Part shown: positions 1 to 5,264 of the stretch, piece after piece
Layout of the letters: each line of letters begins with the position of its first letter
How positions within the stretch are numbered: position 1 is the first letter of the stretch
Assembly (NCBI RefSeq): GCF_046536515.1
Contig: NZ_JAWDMQ010000050.1
Coordinates: 1-8,795 of the forward strand
DNA: 8,795 nt
DNA from: Caldisphaera sp046536515
GTDB lineage: Archaea > Thermoproteota > Thermoprotei_A > Sulfolobales > Acidilobaceae
Direction: 5' to 3'
Program-made: the position numbers and the translations under genes
Notes under the pieces: model-generated
The model's database searches: none
What the model was told of the DNA's origin: nothing
The model's input: the letters and a program-made list of their open reading frames with translations, nothing else

Positions 1-1202
1 TAAACAATTTCAATTGCTAAAGCCGATGCTCCTCCTAACCCATGACAAATTGATGCAACTCCTCTTTTTCCTCCGTGCTTCTTAAGCACATTGATTAATT
101 CTAAGGTAATTCTAGCGCCACTCATTCCTAAAGGATGGCCAATAGCTATTGCTCCACCATGAACATTAAGTTTTTCATAAGGGATACCTAGTTCTTTGTT
201 TAATATAAAGCTGTTTACTGCAAACGCTTCATTATTTTCAAAATAATCAACATCTTTAATACTCCATCCTATAGAGTCTAATAATTTGCTAATTGCTCCT
301 AAAGGTGCTGCTGGGAACTTCCATGTCTCTACGCCATGAAATGCAAATCCAACAATTCTGGCTAATGGTTTTAATCCCATTTCCTTAACTTTTTCTTCGC
401 TTGCTATTAATAAAGAAGCAGCTCCATCGCTTATTTGACTGCTACTACCTGCAGTATGAAATCCTCCGCTGAACGCTGGCTTCAGTTTTTTCAACTTATC
501 AATGCTCGTATCTCTTCTTATCCCTTCATCTTGCTCCAAAATCGTTTTTCCATTTTGTTCAAAAGGTATAACAAAGTCTTTCATCAAACCTGAGTCCCAT
601 GCTTTCGCAGCTCTCATATGAGACTCATAAGATATTTTATCCAAAGAATCCCTATCAGCTTTGTACTCCTTTGCAGTCATATCTGCCTCTTCTCCCATTA
701 TTTTGTTTTGAAACACATCCCATAATCCATCGTAAACCATAGAGTCTATCAGGTTCATTTGGCTTCCAATCAAATGCTTTACTCCCCATCTTATGTTCTG
801 CCCTAATAAGAATGGTGAATAACTCATAGATTCCATGCCTCCAGCAGCAATTAAATTATATGAACCAGCTTGAATATAATTTGCAGCAGTAATTATTGCG
901 TTCATACCGCTTGCGCAAACCATATCAACAGTCATAGAGTCTATATATTCAGGGACACCTGATTTTAAAGCAACCTGCCTAGCTGTGTCCATACCTGTTC
1001 CTGCCCTAATAACATGGCCATAAACAAGCATATCCAAATCCTTTGGCGAAATGCCTACCCTGGTTATTAATGAAGTCAAAGTATATGCTGCCAAATCAGT
1101 TGGATGAAAGTCTTTTAAGCTACCGCCAAATTTTCCTACAGGCGTTCTTAGACCATCTACAATATATACGTTTCCCTTAATTTTGGGCACTTTTTTCACC
1201 AT
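1..1202 (-). CDS. Acetyl-CoA acetyltransferase-type thiolase, 3' end at window edge
   Basis: Thiolase, which condenses two acyl-CoA (typically acetyl-CoA to acetoacetyl-CoA, feeding mevalonate and archaeal lipid synthesis) or cleaves 3-ketoacyl-CoA in the cytosol. Translating the minus strand from the ATG at 1202 gives 400 codons. Visible family motifs are DGLRTPVGKFGG near residues 16-27, the nucleophilic cysteine in VCASGMNA (C96), the NEAF motif (N324), the catalytic histidine in AIGHPLGMSGAR (H356) and the second cysteine in SICHGLGG (C386). The last complete codon is valine, followed by TA at the window edge. Since thiolases commonly end shortly after a sequence like ALAIEIV, the next codon is probably the stop (TAA/TAG) and the gene is nearly complete. 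No DUF35 partner gene lies upstream, although that does not exclude one beyond the edge. A TATA-like box 24 bases upstream of the ATG suggests a leaderless transcript. The exact substrate range is inferred; the family assignment is firm. Confidence 0.95.
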   Translation of the reverse strand, partial: MVKKVPKIKGNVYIVDGLRTPVGKFGGSLKDFHPTDLAAYTLTSLITRVGISPKDLDMLVYGHVIRAGTGMDTARQVALKSGVPEYIDSMTVDMVCASGMNAIITAANYIQAGSYNLIAAGGMESMSYSPFLLGQNIRWGVKHLIGSQMNLIDSMVYDGLWDVFQNKIMGEEADMTAKEYKADRDSLDKISYESHMRAAKAWDSGLMKDFVIPFEQNGKTILEQDEGIRRDTSIDKLKKLKPAFSGGFHTAGSSSQISDGAASLLIASEEKVKEMGLKPLARIVGFAFHGVETWKFPAAPLGAISKLLDSIGWSIKDVDYFENNEAFAVNSFILNKELGIPYEKLNVHGGAIAIGHPLGMSGARITLELINVLKKHGGKRGVASICHGLGGASALAIEIV

Positions 1203-1221
1203 ATTAAATATTTTAATTAGA

Positions 1222-1230
1222 CTTTAAAAC
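1222..1230 (-). promoter_or_regulatory. Putative TATA box of the thiolase gene
   Basis: On the minus strand the sequence GTTTTAAAG is centred about 24 bases before the thiolase ATG. That is the usual distance between an archaeal TATA box and the transcription start, so the mRNA would begin at or next to the start codon. No Shine-Dalgarno sequence is seen, which agrees with leaderless translation. The call rests only on position and base composition in an AT-rich region. Confidence 0.5.
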
Positions 1231-1265
1231 ACTTGCAAATGATCTATTAATAAAGCGAACAACAA

Positions 1266-1290
1266 ACCTCGCCCCTAGAAGGGGCGGGGT
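1266..1290. repeat. Left-end hairpin of the IS605-like element
   Basis: A ten-base-pair inverted repeat (one T-G pair) with a five-base loop TAGAA. Its core CTCGCCC/GGGCGGGG is shared with the hairpin at 1517-1534. A short T-run (1295-1301) and a second small palindrome, AAGTTT-AG-AAACTT at 1302-1315, follow directly, so on the plus strand it could also act as a terminator. Confidence 0.7.
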
Positions 1291-1340
1291 AAAGTTTTTT
1301 TAAGTTTAGAAACTTATTAAAAATTGAGACAGCTGCTAAA

Positions 1341-1379
1341 GGGGTATGCGTCGCTGAAACATGAGTATACATCTACCCC
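1341..1379. repeat. Internal inverted repeat GGGGTA/TACCCC
   Basis: GGGGTA at 1341-1346 is complementary to TACCCC at 1374-1379, enclosing 27 bases. It lies inside the GC-rich island and adds to the impression that the segment is transcribed as a folded RNA or is the relic of one. Confidence 0.5.
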
Positions 1380-1410
1380 AACTAACAAGTGTAATAAAAT
1401 AGAACTCCAG

Positions 1411-1463
1411 GCCGATCAACTCTTAAAACATGAGGATCGGGAGCCGATTTTTCCTGATCGGCT
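1411..1463. repeat. Two adjacent hairpins sharing a GATCGG core
   Basis: CCGATC (1412-1417) pairs with GATCGG (1435-1440), extended by CTC/GAG after a two-base bulge. Directly next to it, AGCCGAT (1442-1448) pairs with ATCGGCT (1457-1463). Because all four arms share the same core, the arms could also pair in other combinations. Structured segments of this kind precede the right-end hairpin where omega RNAs are encoded in tnpB elements, but no scaffold family could be recognised here. Confidence 0.5.
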
Positions 1464-1489
1464 TGGGGGATAATAGAGTACCATAAAAG

Positions 1490-1534
1490 GGGTGTAACCC
1501 TTGATACCTCAGGAAACTCGCCCTTCAGGGCGGG
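1490..1534 (+). repeat. Right-end hairpins of the IS605-like element
   Basis: A small hairpin (GGGT-GTA-ACCC, 1490-1500) precedes the main right-end hairpin at 1517-1534, which pairs CTCGCCC with GGGCGGG around TTCA. GAGGAGGTCAG follows to 1545. In the IS200/IS605 family the right end carries such a hairpin a few bases before the cleavage site, which places the probable element boundary near 1545, about 64 bases before the methionine operon start codon. Confidence 0.55.
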
Positions 1535-1570
1535 GAGGAGGTCAGCTATTAATAAAATTCTATACAATTC

Positions 1571-1595
1571 CTTAAAATTTATTTCTTTAAACTTT
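1571..1595 (+). promoter_or_regulatory. Putative promoter of the methionine synthase operon
   Basis: Two AT-rich TATA-like stretches, CTTAAAATTT (1571-1580) and TTTAAACTT (1586-1594), lie 15-38 bases before the GTG start at 1609. The first would place transcription start near 1601 and the second near the start codon itself. Both lie downstream of the proposed IS605-like element, so the element need not have removed the promoter. No operator-like palindrome is visible. Confidence 0.3.
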
Positions 1596-1608
1596 TTAGA
1601 GAGCATAG

Positions 1609-2640
1609 GTGAAAAATGTGGTCAAACTATGGGGCGCAGTTCTAGGCGGCTATCCAAGATCGATACATGCAAGACATGAAATGAGAGATTTAGAAAAAGG
1701 AGAATCTACTTATTTAGACCATGAAATAAACATTGCTTTAATTTCAGGTGCTGTCATAGGGTCTCAAGTTGCATCCGGTTTAAGGTATGTGACTGATGGA
1801 ATGCTCGACTTTCATGATATTTTTAGACCATTTCTCGAATCATGGAGAAACGTCTCTATAACAGGTCTCTTAAGATATTTTGATAATAACTTCTTTTATA
1901 GGATACCAGTATTTACAGCAGAACCAGACATAGAAAGCTTTGTTTGGCCAAAAAGGATAAGAGCGTACAGCAAAGCAGCATATCCTTCAGCAATCAAAGT
2001 AGTTATACCTGGACCTTTAAGTTTAGTATTAATGGGTAAAAATCAAAGCGGCTTGTCAAAAGAAGATTTAGCGTATAGTATTTCATCAATATTAGCTATG
2101 GAAGCTGAAAAGGCTGAAAAGGCCGGTGCAGGTATAATTCAAATAGATGAGCCCATATTATCAGACCATGAAATAACTAAAGAAGACGCAGACTTAGCTA
2201 AAGATCTTATTTCAAACATAGTAAAAAGAGTTAATATACCAACTACCTTATCGGTTTATTTTGATATACCAAAAAAGGAAGTTTATGAAAAATTAATTGA
2301 TACAAAAGTTAAATACCTGAGCCTTGATGTCATGGATTCTCCTTCCAGGTTTTTAGATTTAATAAAAAGTCAAGGGTTCTCAGATAAAAAACCTGTTTTA
2401 GGATTAATAGATGCTAGAAGGATTCACGATGATGACTATAGCAAAATAAAAGAAATTTTAATAAATATAATAAAAATGGAAAATGAAGAAATAGGGGTTA
2501 CAACTACAACTTGGTTTGATGTAATACCATATAATTTTGCTATAAGGAAAACATATTTATTAGGGTCTTATTTGGAAAAAATAGCTAACGAATTAAATGC
2601 AGAATTTATAAATCCTATAAAGGAGGTTGAAAAACAATGA
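1609..2640 (+). CDS. MetE N-terminal-domain-like protein (zinc-less half of a split methionine synthase)
   Basis: Homologue of the cobalamin-independent methionine synthase barrel (UROD/MetE-like superfamily), 343 residues. MetE transfers a methyl group from methyl-tetrahydropteridine to homocysteine. Visible features are LGGYPR at residues 12-16, VTDGMLDFHDIF at 61-72, PGPLSLVL at 134-141 and IDEPIL at 179-184. The zinc ligands of the catalytic domain are missing: where HxC would be expected there is LSVYFD, and the late cysteine is absent (TTTTWFDV). It therefore matches the role of the MetE N-terminal domain, which helps bind the folate-type donor, with the catalytic half encoded by the next gene. 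The GTG at 1609 directly follows an in-frame TAG, so the start cannot lie further upstream; GTG 1618 is the only near alternative that keeps the LGGYPR motif. The stop overlaps the next start (ATGA), suggesting translational coupling. A paralogue with its own substrate is possible. Confidence 0.85.
   Translation: MKNVVKLWGAVLGGYPRSIHARHEMRDLEKGESTYLDHEINIALISGAVIGSQVASGLRYVTDGMLDFHDIFRPFLESWRNVSITGLLRYFDNNFFYRIPVFTAEPDIESFVWPKRIRAYSKAAYPSAIKVVIPGPLSLVLMGKNQSGLSKEDLAYSISSILAMEAEKAEKAGAGIIQIDEPILSDHEITKEDADLAKDLISNIVKRVNIPTTLSVYFDIPKKEVYEKLIDTKVKYLSLDVMDSPSRFLDLIKSQGFSDKKPVLGLIDARRIHDDDYSKIKEILINIIKMENEEIGVTTTTWFDVIPYNFAIRKTYLLGSYLEKIANELNAEFINPIKEVEKQ
2621..2627 (+). promoter_or_regulatory. 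Strong Shine-Dalgarno site for the catalytic MetE gene
   Basis: AGGAGGT lies nine bases before the ATG at 2637, inside the end of the preceding gene. It fixes the start at the ATGA overlap and indicates leadered, coupled translation of this internal operon gene. Confidence 0.8.
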
Positions 2641-3629
2641 GCTATGAAGTTCCGAGGAAATTCCCTACAACAGTTGTTGGAAGTTATCCAAAGCTAGGCG
2701 AAGCAAGTGAAATAATAAAGAAAAGGGATAGAAACGAAATTAGTGAAGAGGAATTTCACGAAAAAATTAGAGGTCCTATAAATGAAGTGGTAAAAGATTA
2801 TTTGGAAGCAGGGGTTGATATAATAAGTGACGGTGAACAATCAAGAGAAGACATGGTAGTATATTTTGCTCAAAGGCTTAAGGGTTATAATGAAGGAGAT
2901 TGGGTTAGGATATTTGATAATGTTTACTTTAGAAAGCCTATTATCGTTAACAAACTTGAAAGAGTTAGAGAAATGATAATAACAGATTGGTTATATACAA
3001 ATAAAATAAGTAATGGCAGGCCCGTAAAAGCAATAATCACCGGTCCTTATACTATGCTTGAATGGAGCTTTGATCTTTTTTATGGAGATAGGAAAGAAAT
3101 TATAATGGATTTTGCCAAAATAATAAGAGAAGAATTGATGGAAGCTATAAGGAATGGAGCCAAATATGTGCAAGTTGATGAACCAGCATTGTCAACAAGG
3201 CCTTGGAAGGAGGAGGCAGATCTCTTAAAAGAAGCTTTAGATTACATATTTAAGGGAATGGATGCAAAGAGAATCGTGCACATATGCTATGGGAGGCTTG
3301 AAAGACTATTACCTTACATATTGGACTATCCAGTTGATCAATTTGATTTAGAATTCAAGAACAGTGACTTCAGATTATTGCCATATTTAAAGGAATATGG
3401 ATACAATAAAGAACTTGGTTATGGCGTAGTTGATGTTCACACCTTACAAATAGAGAGCGTTAATGAAATTAAGGAAGCTATAGATAAACTTATGAAATTA
3501 GGTATCATAGGACCTGAAAAAGTCTATATAGACCCGGACTGCGGACTTAAGCTATTGCCAAGAGAAATAGCTAAAGGAAAGTTAATAAACATGGTTAATG
3601 CTACAAAAATTGCGAGAAATGAGTATTAG
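2637..3629 (+). CDS. metE: Cobalamin-independent methionine synthase, catalytic (MetE C-terminal) protein
   Basis: Zinc-dependent homocysteine methyltransferase that makes methionine in the cytosol, 330 residues, the size of one MetE barrel. The motif order matches the MetE C-terminal domain: TTVVGSYPK (11-19), SDGEQSREDM (64-73), the GPYTML donor-side loop (136-141) and VDEPAL (180-185), which contacts homocysteine. All four zinc ligands can be placed: H215 and C217 in VHICYGR, E239 in DLEFKNSD, and C302 in DPDCGLK. Single-barrel core methionine synthases exist that use methyl-corrinoids, but the adjacent, overlapping MetE N-like gene argues for a two-subunit folate- or pterin-type enzyme as described for some archaea. 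The start is ATG 2637, supported by a strong Shine-Dalgarno site. The methyl donor (probably an archaeal pterin) is inferred, not visible. Confidence 0.92.
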   Translation: MSYEVPRKFPTTVVGSYPKLGEASEIIKKRDRNEISEEEFHEKIRGPINEVVKDYLEAGVDIISDGEQSREDMVVYFAQRLKGYNEGDWVRIFDNVYFRKPIIVNKLERVREMIITDWLYTNKISNGRPVKAIITGPYTMLEWSFDLFYGDRKEIIMDFAKIIREELMEAIRNGAKYVQVDEPALSTRPWKEEADLLKEALDYIFKGMDAKRIVHICYGRLERLLPYILDYPVDQFDLEFKNSDFRLLPYLKEYGYNKELGYGVVDVHTLQIESVNEIKEAIDKLMKLGIIGPEKVYIDPDCGLKLLPREIAKGKLINMVNATKIARNEY

Positions 3630-3635
3630 AGGGTT
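3629..3635 (+). promoter_or_regulatory. Shine-Dalgarno-like site supporting a TTG start
   Basis: GAGGGTT lies five bases before the TTG at 3641. The next in-frame ATG would be 90 codons downstream and would remove conserved N-terminal motifs, so this site together with the domain content decides for the TTG start. Confidence 0.55.
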
Positions 3636-3640
3636 AAGTT

Positions 3641-4666
3641 TTGCCTAATTGGGTCGGTAAGCTCCCTTCAGATATATTAAAAGAAATCGTATTAGATAAT
3701 GTAAATTCATTCAAAAAGGCCTCAACATTAATCGGAGCAGAAATAGGAGAGGACTCTGCTTTAATAGACTTAGGATTTTGTGTTCTATCAATACACTCCG
3801 ACCCAATTACTGAAGCTAGATATCATGCAGGTTCTCTTGCTATTGATGTAGTTACAAATGACTTAGCCGTAACAGGTGTTAGACCTAAATGGCTTATATT
3901 AGATATATTAATGCCTGAGAATTCGTTATATTCTTCCCTAAACAGCATTATAGAAGGTGCTGTAAAAGAAGCTAAAAGGTTAAATATAGAAATCATAGGA
4001 GGCCATACAGAATCTACCCCTGGTTTAACTTCGCCAATAATTATTGGAACTGCTATTGGCTGTTCTTGCAAAGATTGCTACACACCAACTAAAAATGCAA
4101 AAGAAGGAGATCTAATATTCCAAATAAATCCGGCTGGTCTTGAGGGGAGCGCAATTATTGCTACAGATTTCAGGGAATATGCAATAAAATCAGGAGTTCC
4201 ATTAAACATACTAGAAAATGCTTCAGAATTCATAAATAGGATAAGCGTATTGAACCAAGCGTTAGAACTTTCAGATAAGAGGCTTGTAAATAGCATGCAC
4301 GACCCTACTGAAGGAGGTTTATTAGGAGGTTTATATGAAATAGCATATTCATCTGGCCATGATATAGAAATTGACCAGAGGAAAATCTTTGTTGAGGAAG
4401 AAACTAAAATTATATCAGAAAAACTAGATATCGATTTCACCAAACTAATAAGCAGTGGGTCTATATTAGCCTCTATACCCCCAAATAAAAAAGAAGAGGC
4501 TGAAAAAACCTTAAAAAATATAAATACAAAATATTCAATTATCGGGAGAGTTTTAAACCCTAGCGATAATCCAAAAGTTATATTAAAAAACTTGGAAAGA
4601 ATAAATTATATAGACTCCCCACCACAAGATGAAATATCAAGGCTTTGGGCTAACAAAAATGAATAA
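3641..4666 (+). CDS. PurM/HypE-superfamily (AIR synthase-related) ATP-binding protein
   Basis: A 341-residue protein of the PurM/HypE/SelD/ThiL fold, enzymes that use ATP to activate an oxygen or carboxamide group. Visible motifs are GEDSALID (36-43), NDLAVTGVRPKW (73-84), GGHTE (120-124), HDPTEGGL (220-227) and SSGSILASI (271-279), in the order of HypE-like proteins. It lacks the C-terminal Pro-Arg-Ile-Cys-like tail in which HypE carries the thiocarbamoyl group: the protein ends in WANKNE. No hydrogenase genes are nearby, so it is probably not a true HypE but one of the uncharacterised archaeal PurM-related proteins. A CxCxxC cluster (C141, C143, C146) is an unusual extra and could bind metal. 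It starts with TTG eleven bases after the MetE stop, and its end overlaps the kinase gene by eight bases. Its substrate and its relation to methionine are unknown. Confidence 0.8.
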   Translation: MPNWVGKLPSDILKEIVLDNVNSFKKASTLIGAEIGEDSALIDLGFCVLSIHSDPITEARYHAGSLAIDVVTNDLAVTGVRPKWLILDILMPENSLYSSLNSIIEGAVKEAKRLNIEIIGGHTESTPGLTSPIIIGTAIGCSCKDCYTPTKNAKEGDLIFQINPAGLEGSAIIATDFREYAIKSGVPLNILENASEFINRISVLNQALELSDKRLVNSMHDPTEGGLLGGLYEIAYSSGHDIEIDQRKIFVEEETKIISEKLDIDFTKLISSGSILASIPPNKKEEAEKTLKNINTKYSIIGRVLNPSDNPKVILKNLERINYIDSPPQDEISRLWANKNE

Positions 4667-5264
4667 AGATTTCATAATAATATCGGGCACTCCCGGAACT
4701 GGCAAAAGCAGCATAGGGAAAATACTTTCTGATGAAATTAATTGCAAATACATAGAGGTCTCTGAATTTGCTATAAGGAAAGGACTAGTATTACCTGATG
4801 AAACAGGAAGAAATACTTATGTAATAAAGGAAGATGAATTGAAAGAAGAAATACTTAAAGAAAGTAATGGGCTAACAATACTTGTTACCCATTATCCGGA
4901 TATTTTCCTTGATGATGATAGGTTTTATTTAAATACGGCATTTGTAATATTACTTAGAACAAACCCTTTAATTTTAATGAAAAGGCTAGAAAATAAGGGT
5001 TGGGATAATAAAAAGATTTATGAAAACGTTTTAGCAGAAGCATTTAATACTATAGCTGAAGATATTTATGATTATAATGATATGATTATTGAAATTGATA
5101 CAACAAACGTAAAGCCTGAGGACTCGTTAAACGTTATCTTTAATAAGGTTGCTTCTCTCGATTTTGGAATTAAAATCAATTGGCTTCTTGATGAGAATCT
5201 TGTTAATTTTATTTCCTTCCTTGTTGATGGGATCAATTTTAACGATAATAGGATTGGGAATTGA
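4659..5264 (+). CDS. AK6/Fap7-type adenylate kinase (P-loop NMP kinase)
   Basis: P-loop kinase of the AK6 (hCINAP/Fap7) family, which transfers phosphate to AMP and, in eukaryotes and archaea, assists maturation of the small ribosomal subunit with ribosomal protein S11. Residues 10-18 are the P-loop GTPGTGKSS. THYPDIF (77-83) fits the AMP-side loop. LRTNPLILMKRLENKGW (99-115) followed by KIYENVLAEAFNTIAED (119-135) is the lid and helix pattern typical of AK6. I chose ATG 4659 because family members begin just before the P-loop; an in-frame ATG at 4629 would add ten unlikely residues. The chosen start overlaps the preceding stop by eight bases (ATGAATAA). At 201 residues it is longer than the usual 180 or so: the last 25-30 residues extend past the conserved region and are encoded antisense to the end of the ATPase gene. 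Its place after methionine genes may be only operon convenience. Confidence 0.87.
   Translation: MNKDFIIISGTPGTGKSSIGKILSDEINCKYIEVSEFAIRKGLVLPDETGRNTYVIKEDELKEEILKESNGLTILVTHYPDIFLDDDRFYLNTAFVILLRTNPLILMKRLENKGWDNKKIYENVLAEAFNTIAEDIYDYNDMIIEIDTTNVKPEDSLNVIFNKVASLDFGIKINWLLDENLVNFISFLVDGINFNDNRIGN
5127..5264. other. 138-base convergent (tail-to-tail) gene overlap
   Basis: The plus-strand AK6-type kinase and the minus-strand ATPase share 138 bases, each coding on its own strand to its stop codon. Conserved motifs of both proteins lie outside or only at the rim of the overlap, so both genes are credible and only their variable tails are antisense to each other. No terminator hairpin for either gene is visible here. 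Confidence 0.85.

Larger units (their letters stand above)
1262..1545 (+). mobile_element. Probable non-autonomous or decayed IS200/IS605-family (tnpB-type) element
   Basis: This GC-rich island stands out from the surrounding AT-rich DNA and holds at least six hairpins. The left hairpin (1266-1290) pairs ACCTCGCCCC with GGGGCGGGGT around a TAGAA loop. The right hairpin (1517-1534) pairs CTCGCCC with GGGCGGG around TTCA and is followed by GAGGAGGTCAG. The two outer hairpins are close relatives of each other, and a CGCCC stem followed by GGGGAGGAGGTCA is typical of the right end of IS200/IS605-family elements carrying tnpB. No transposase or full tnpB is present. A 50-codon open stretch without a start (1321-1470, plus strand) and another frame running through the right hairpin may be broken remains of a TnpB C-terminus, but I cannot prove this. 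This family makes no target duplication, so the ends are approximate. The alternative is a host structured RNA or leader upstream of the methionine operon. Confidence 0.55.

Noticed and set aside
1382..1606. Minus-strand open frame of 74 codons in the region before the methionine operon
   Set aside because: It runs through the hairpins of the IS605-like segment, has no recognisable domain and no promoter or ribosome binding site, and its amino acid string changes character at the element boundary.
1203..1608. tRNA, 7S RNA, RNase P RNA or SAM riboswitch as explanation of the folded region
   Set aside because: No T-loop GTTCRA motif, no SRP helix 8 core and no RNase P signature could be found, while the paired CTCGCCC/GGGCGGGG ends point to an insertion element.
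4078..4443. Minus-strand open frame of 121 codons inside the PurM-like gene
   Set aside because: It is antisense to a well-conserved coding region and shows the serine- and isoleucine-rich composition typical of a shadow frame.
4629..4658. Upstream in-frame ATG for the kinase gene
   Set aside because: It would add ten residues before a P-loop that normally lies at the very N-terminus, and no ribosome binding site precedes it.
3641..4666. Assignment as true HypE or SelD
   Set aside because: The HypE C-terminal cysteine is absent and no other hyp or selenium genes are nearby; the SelD N-terminal Cys/Sec catalytic loop is also not seen.
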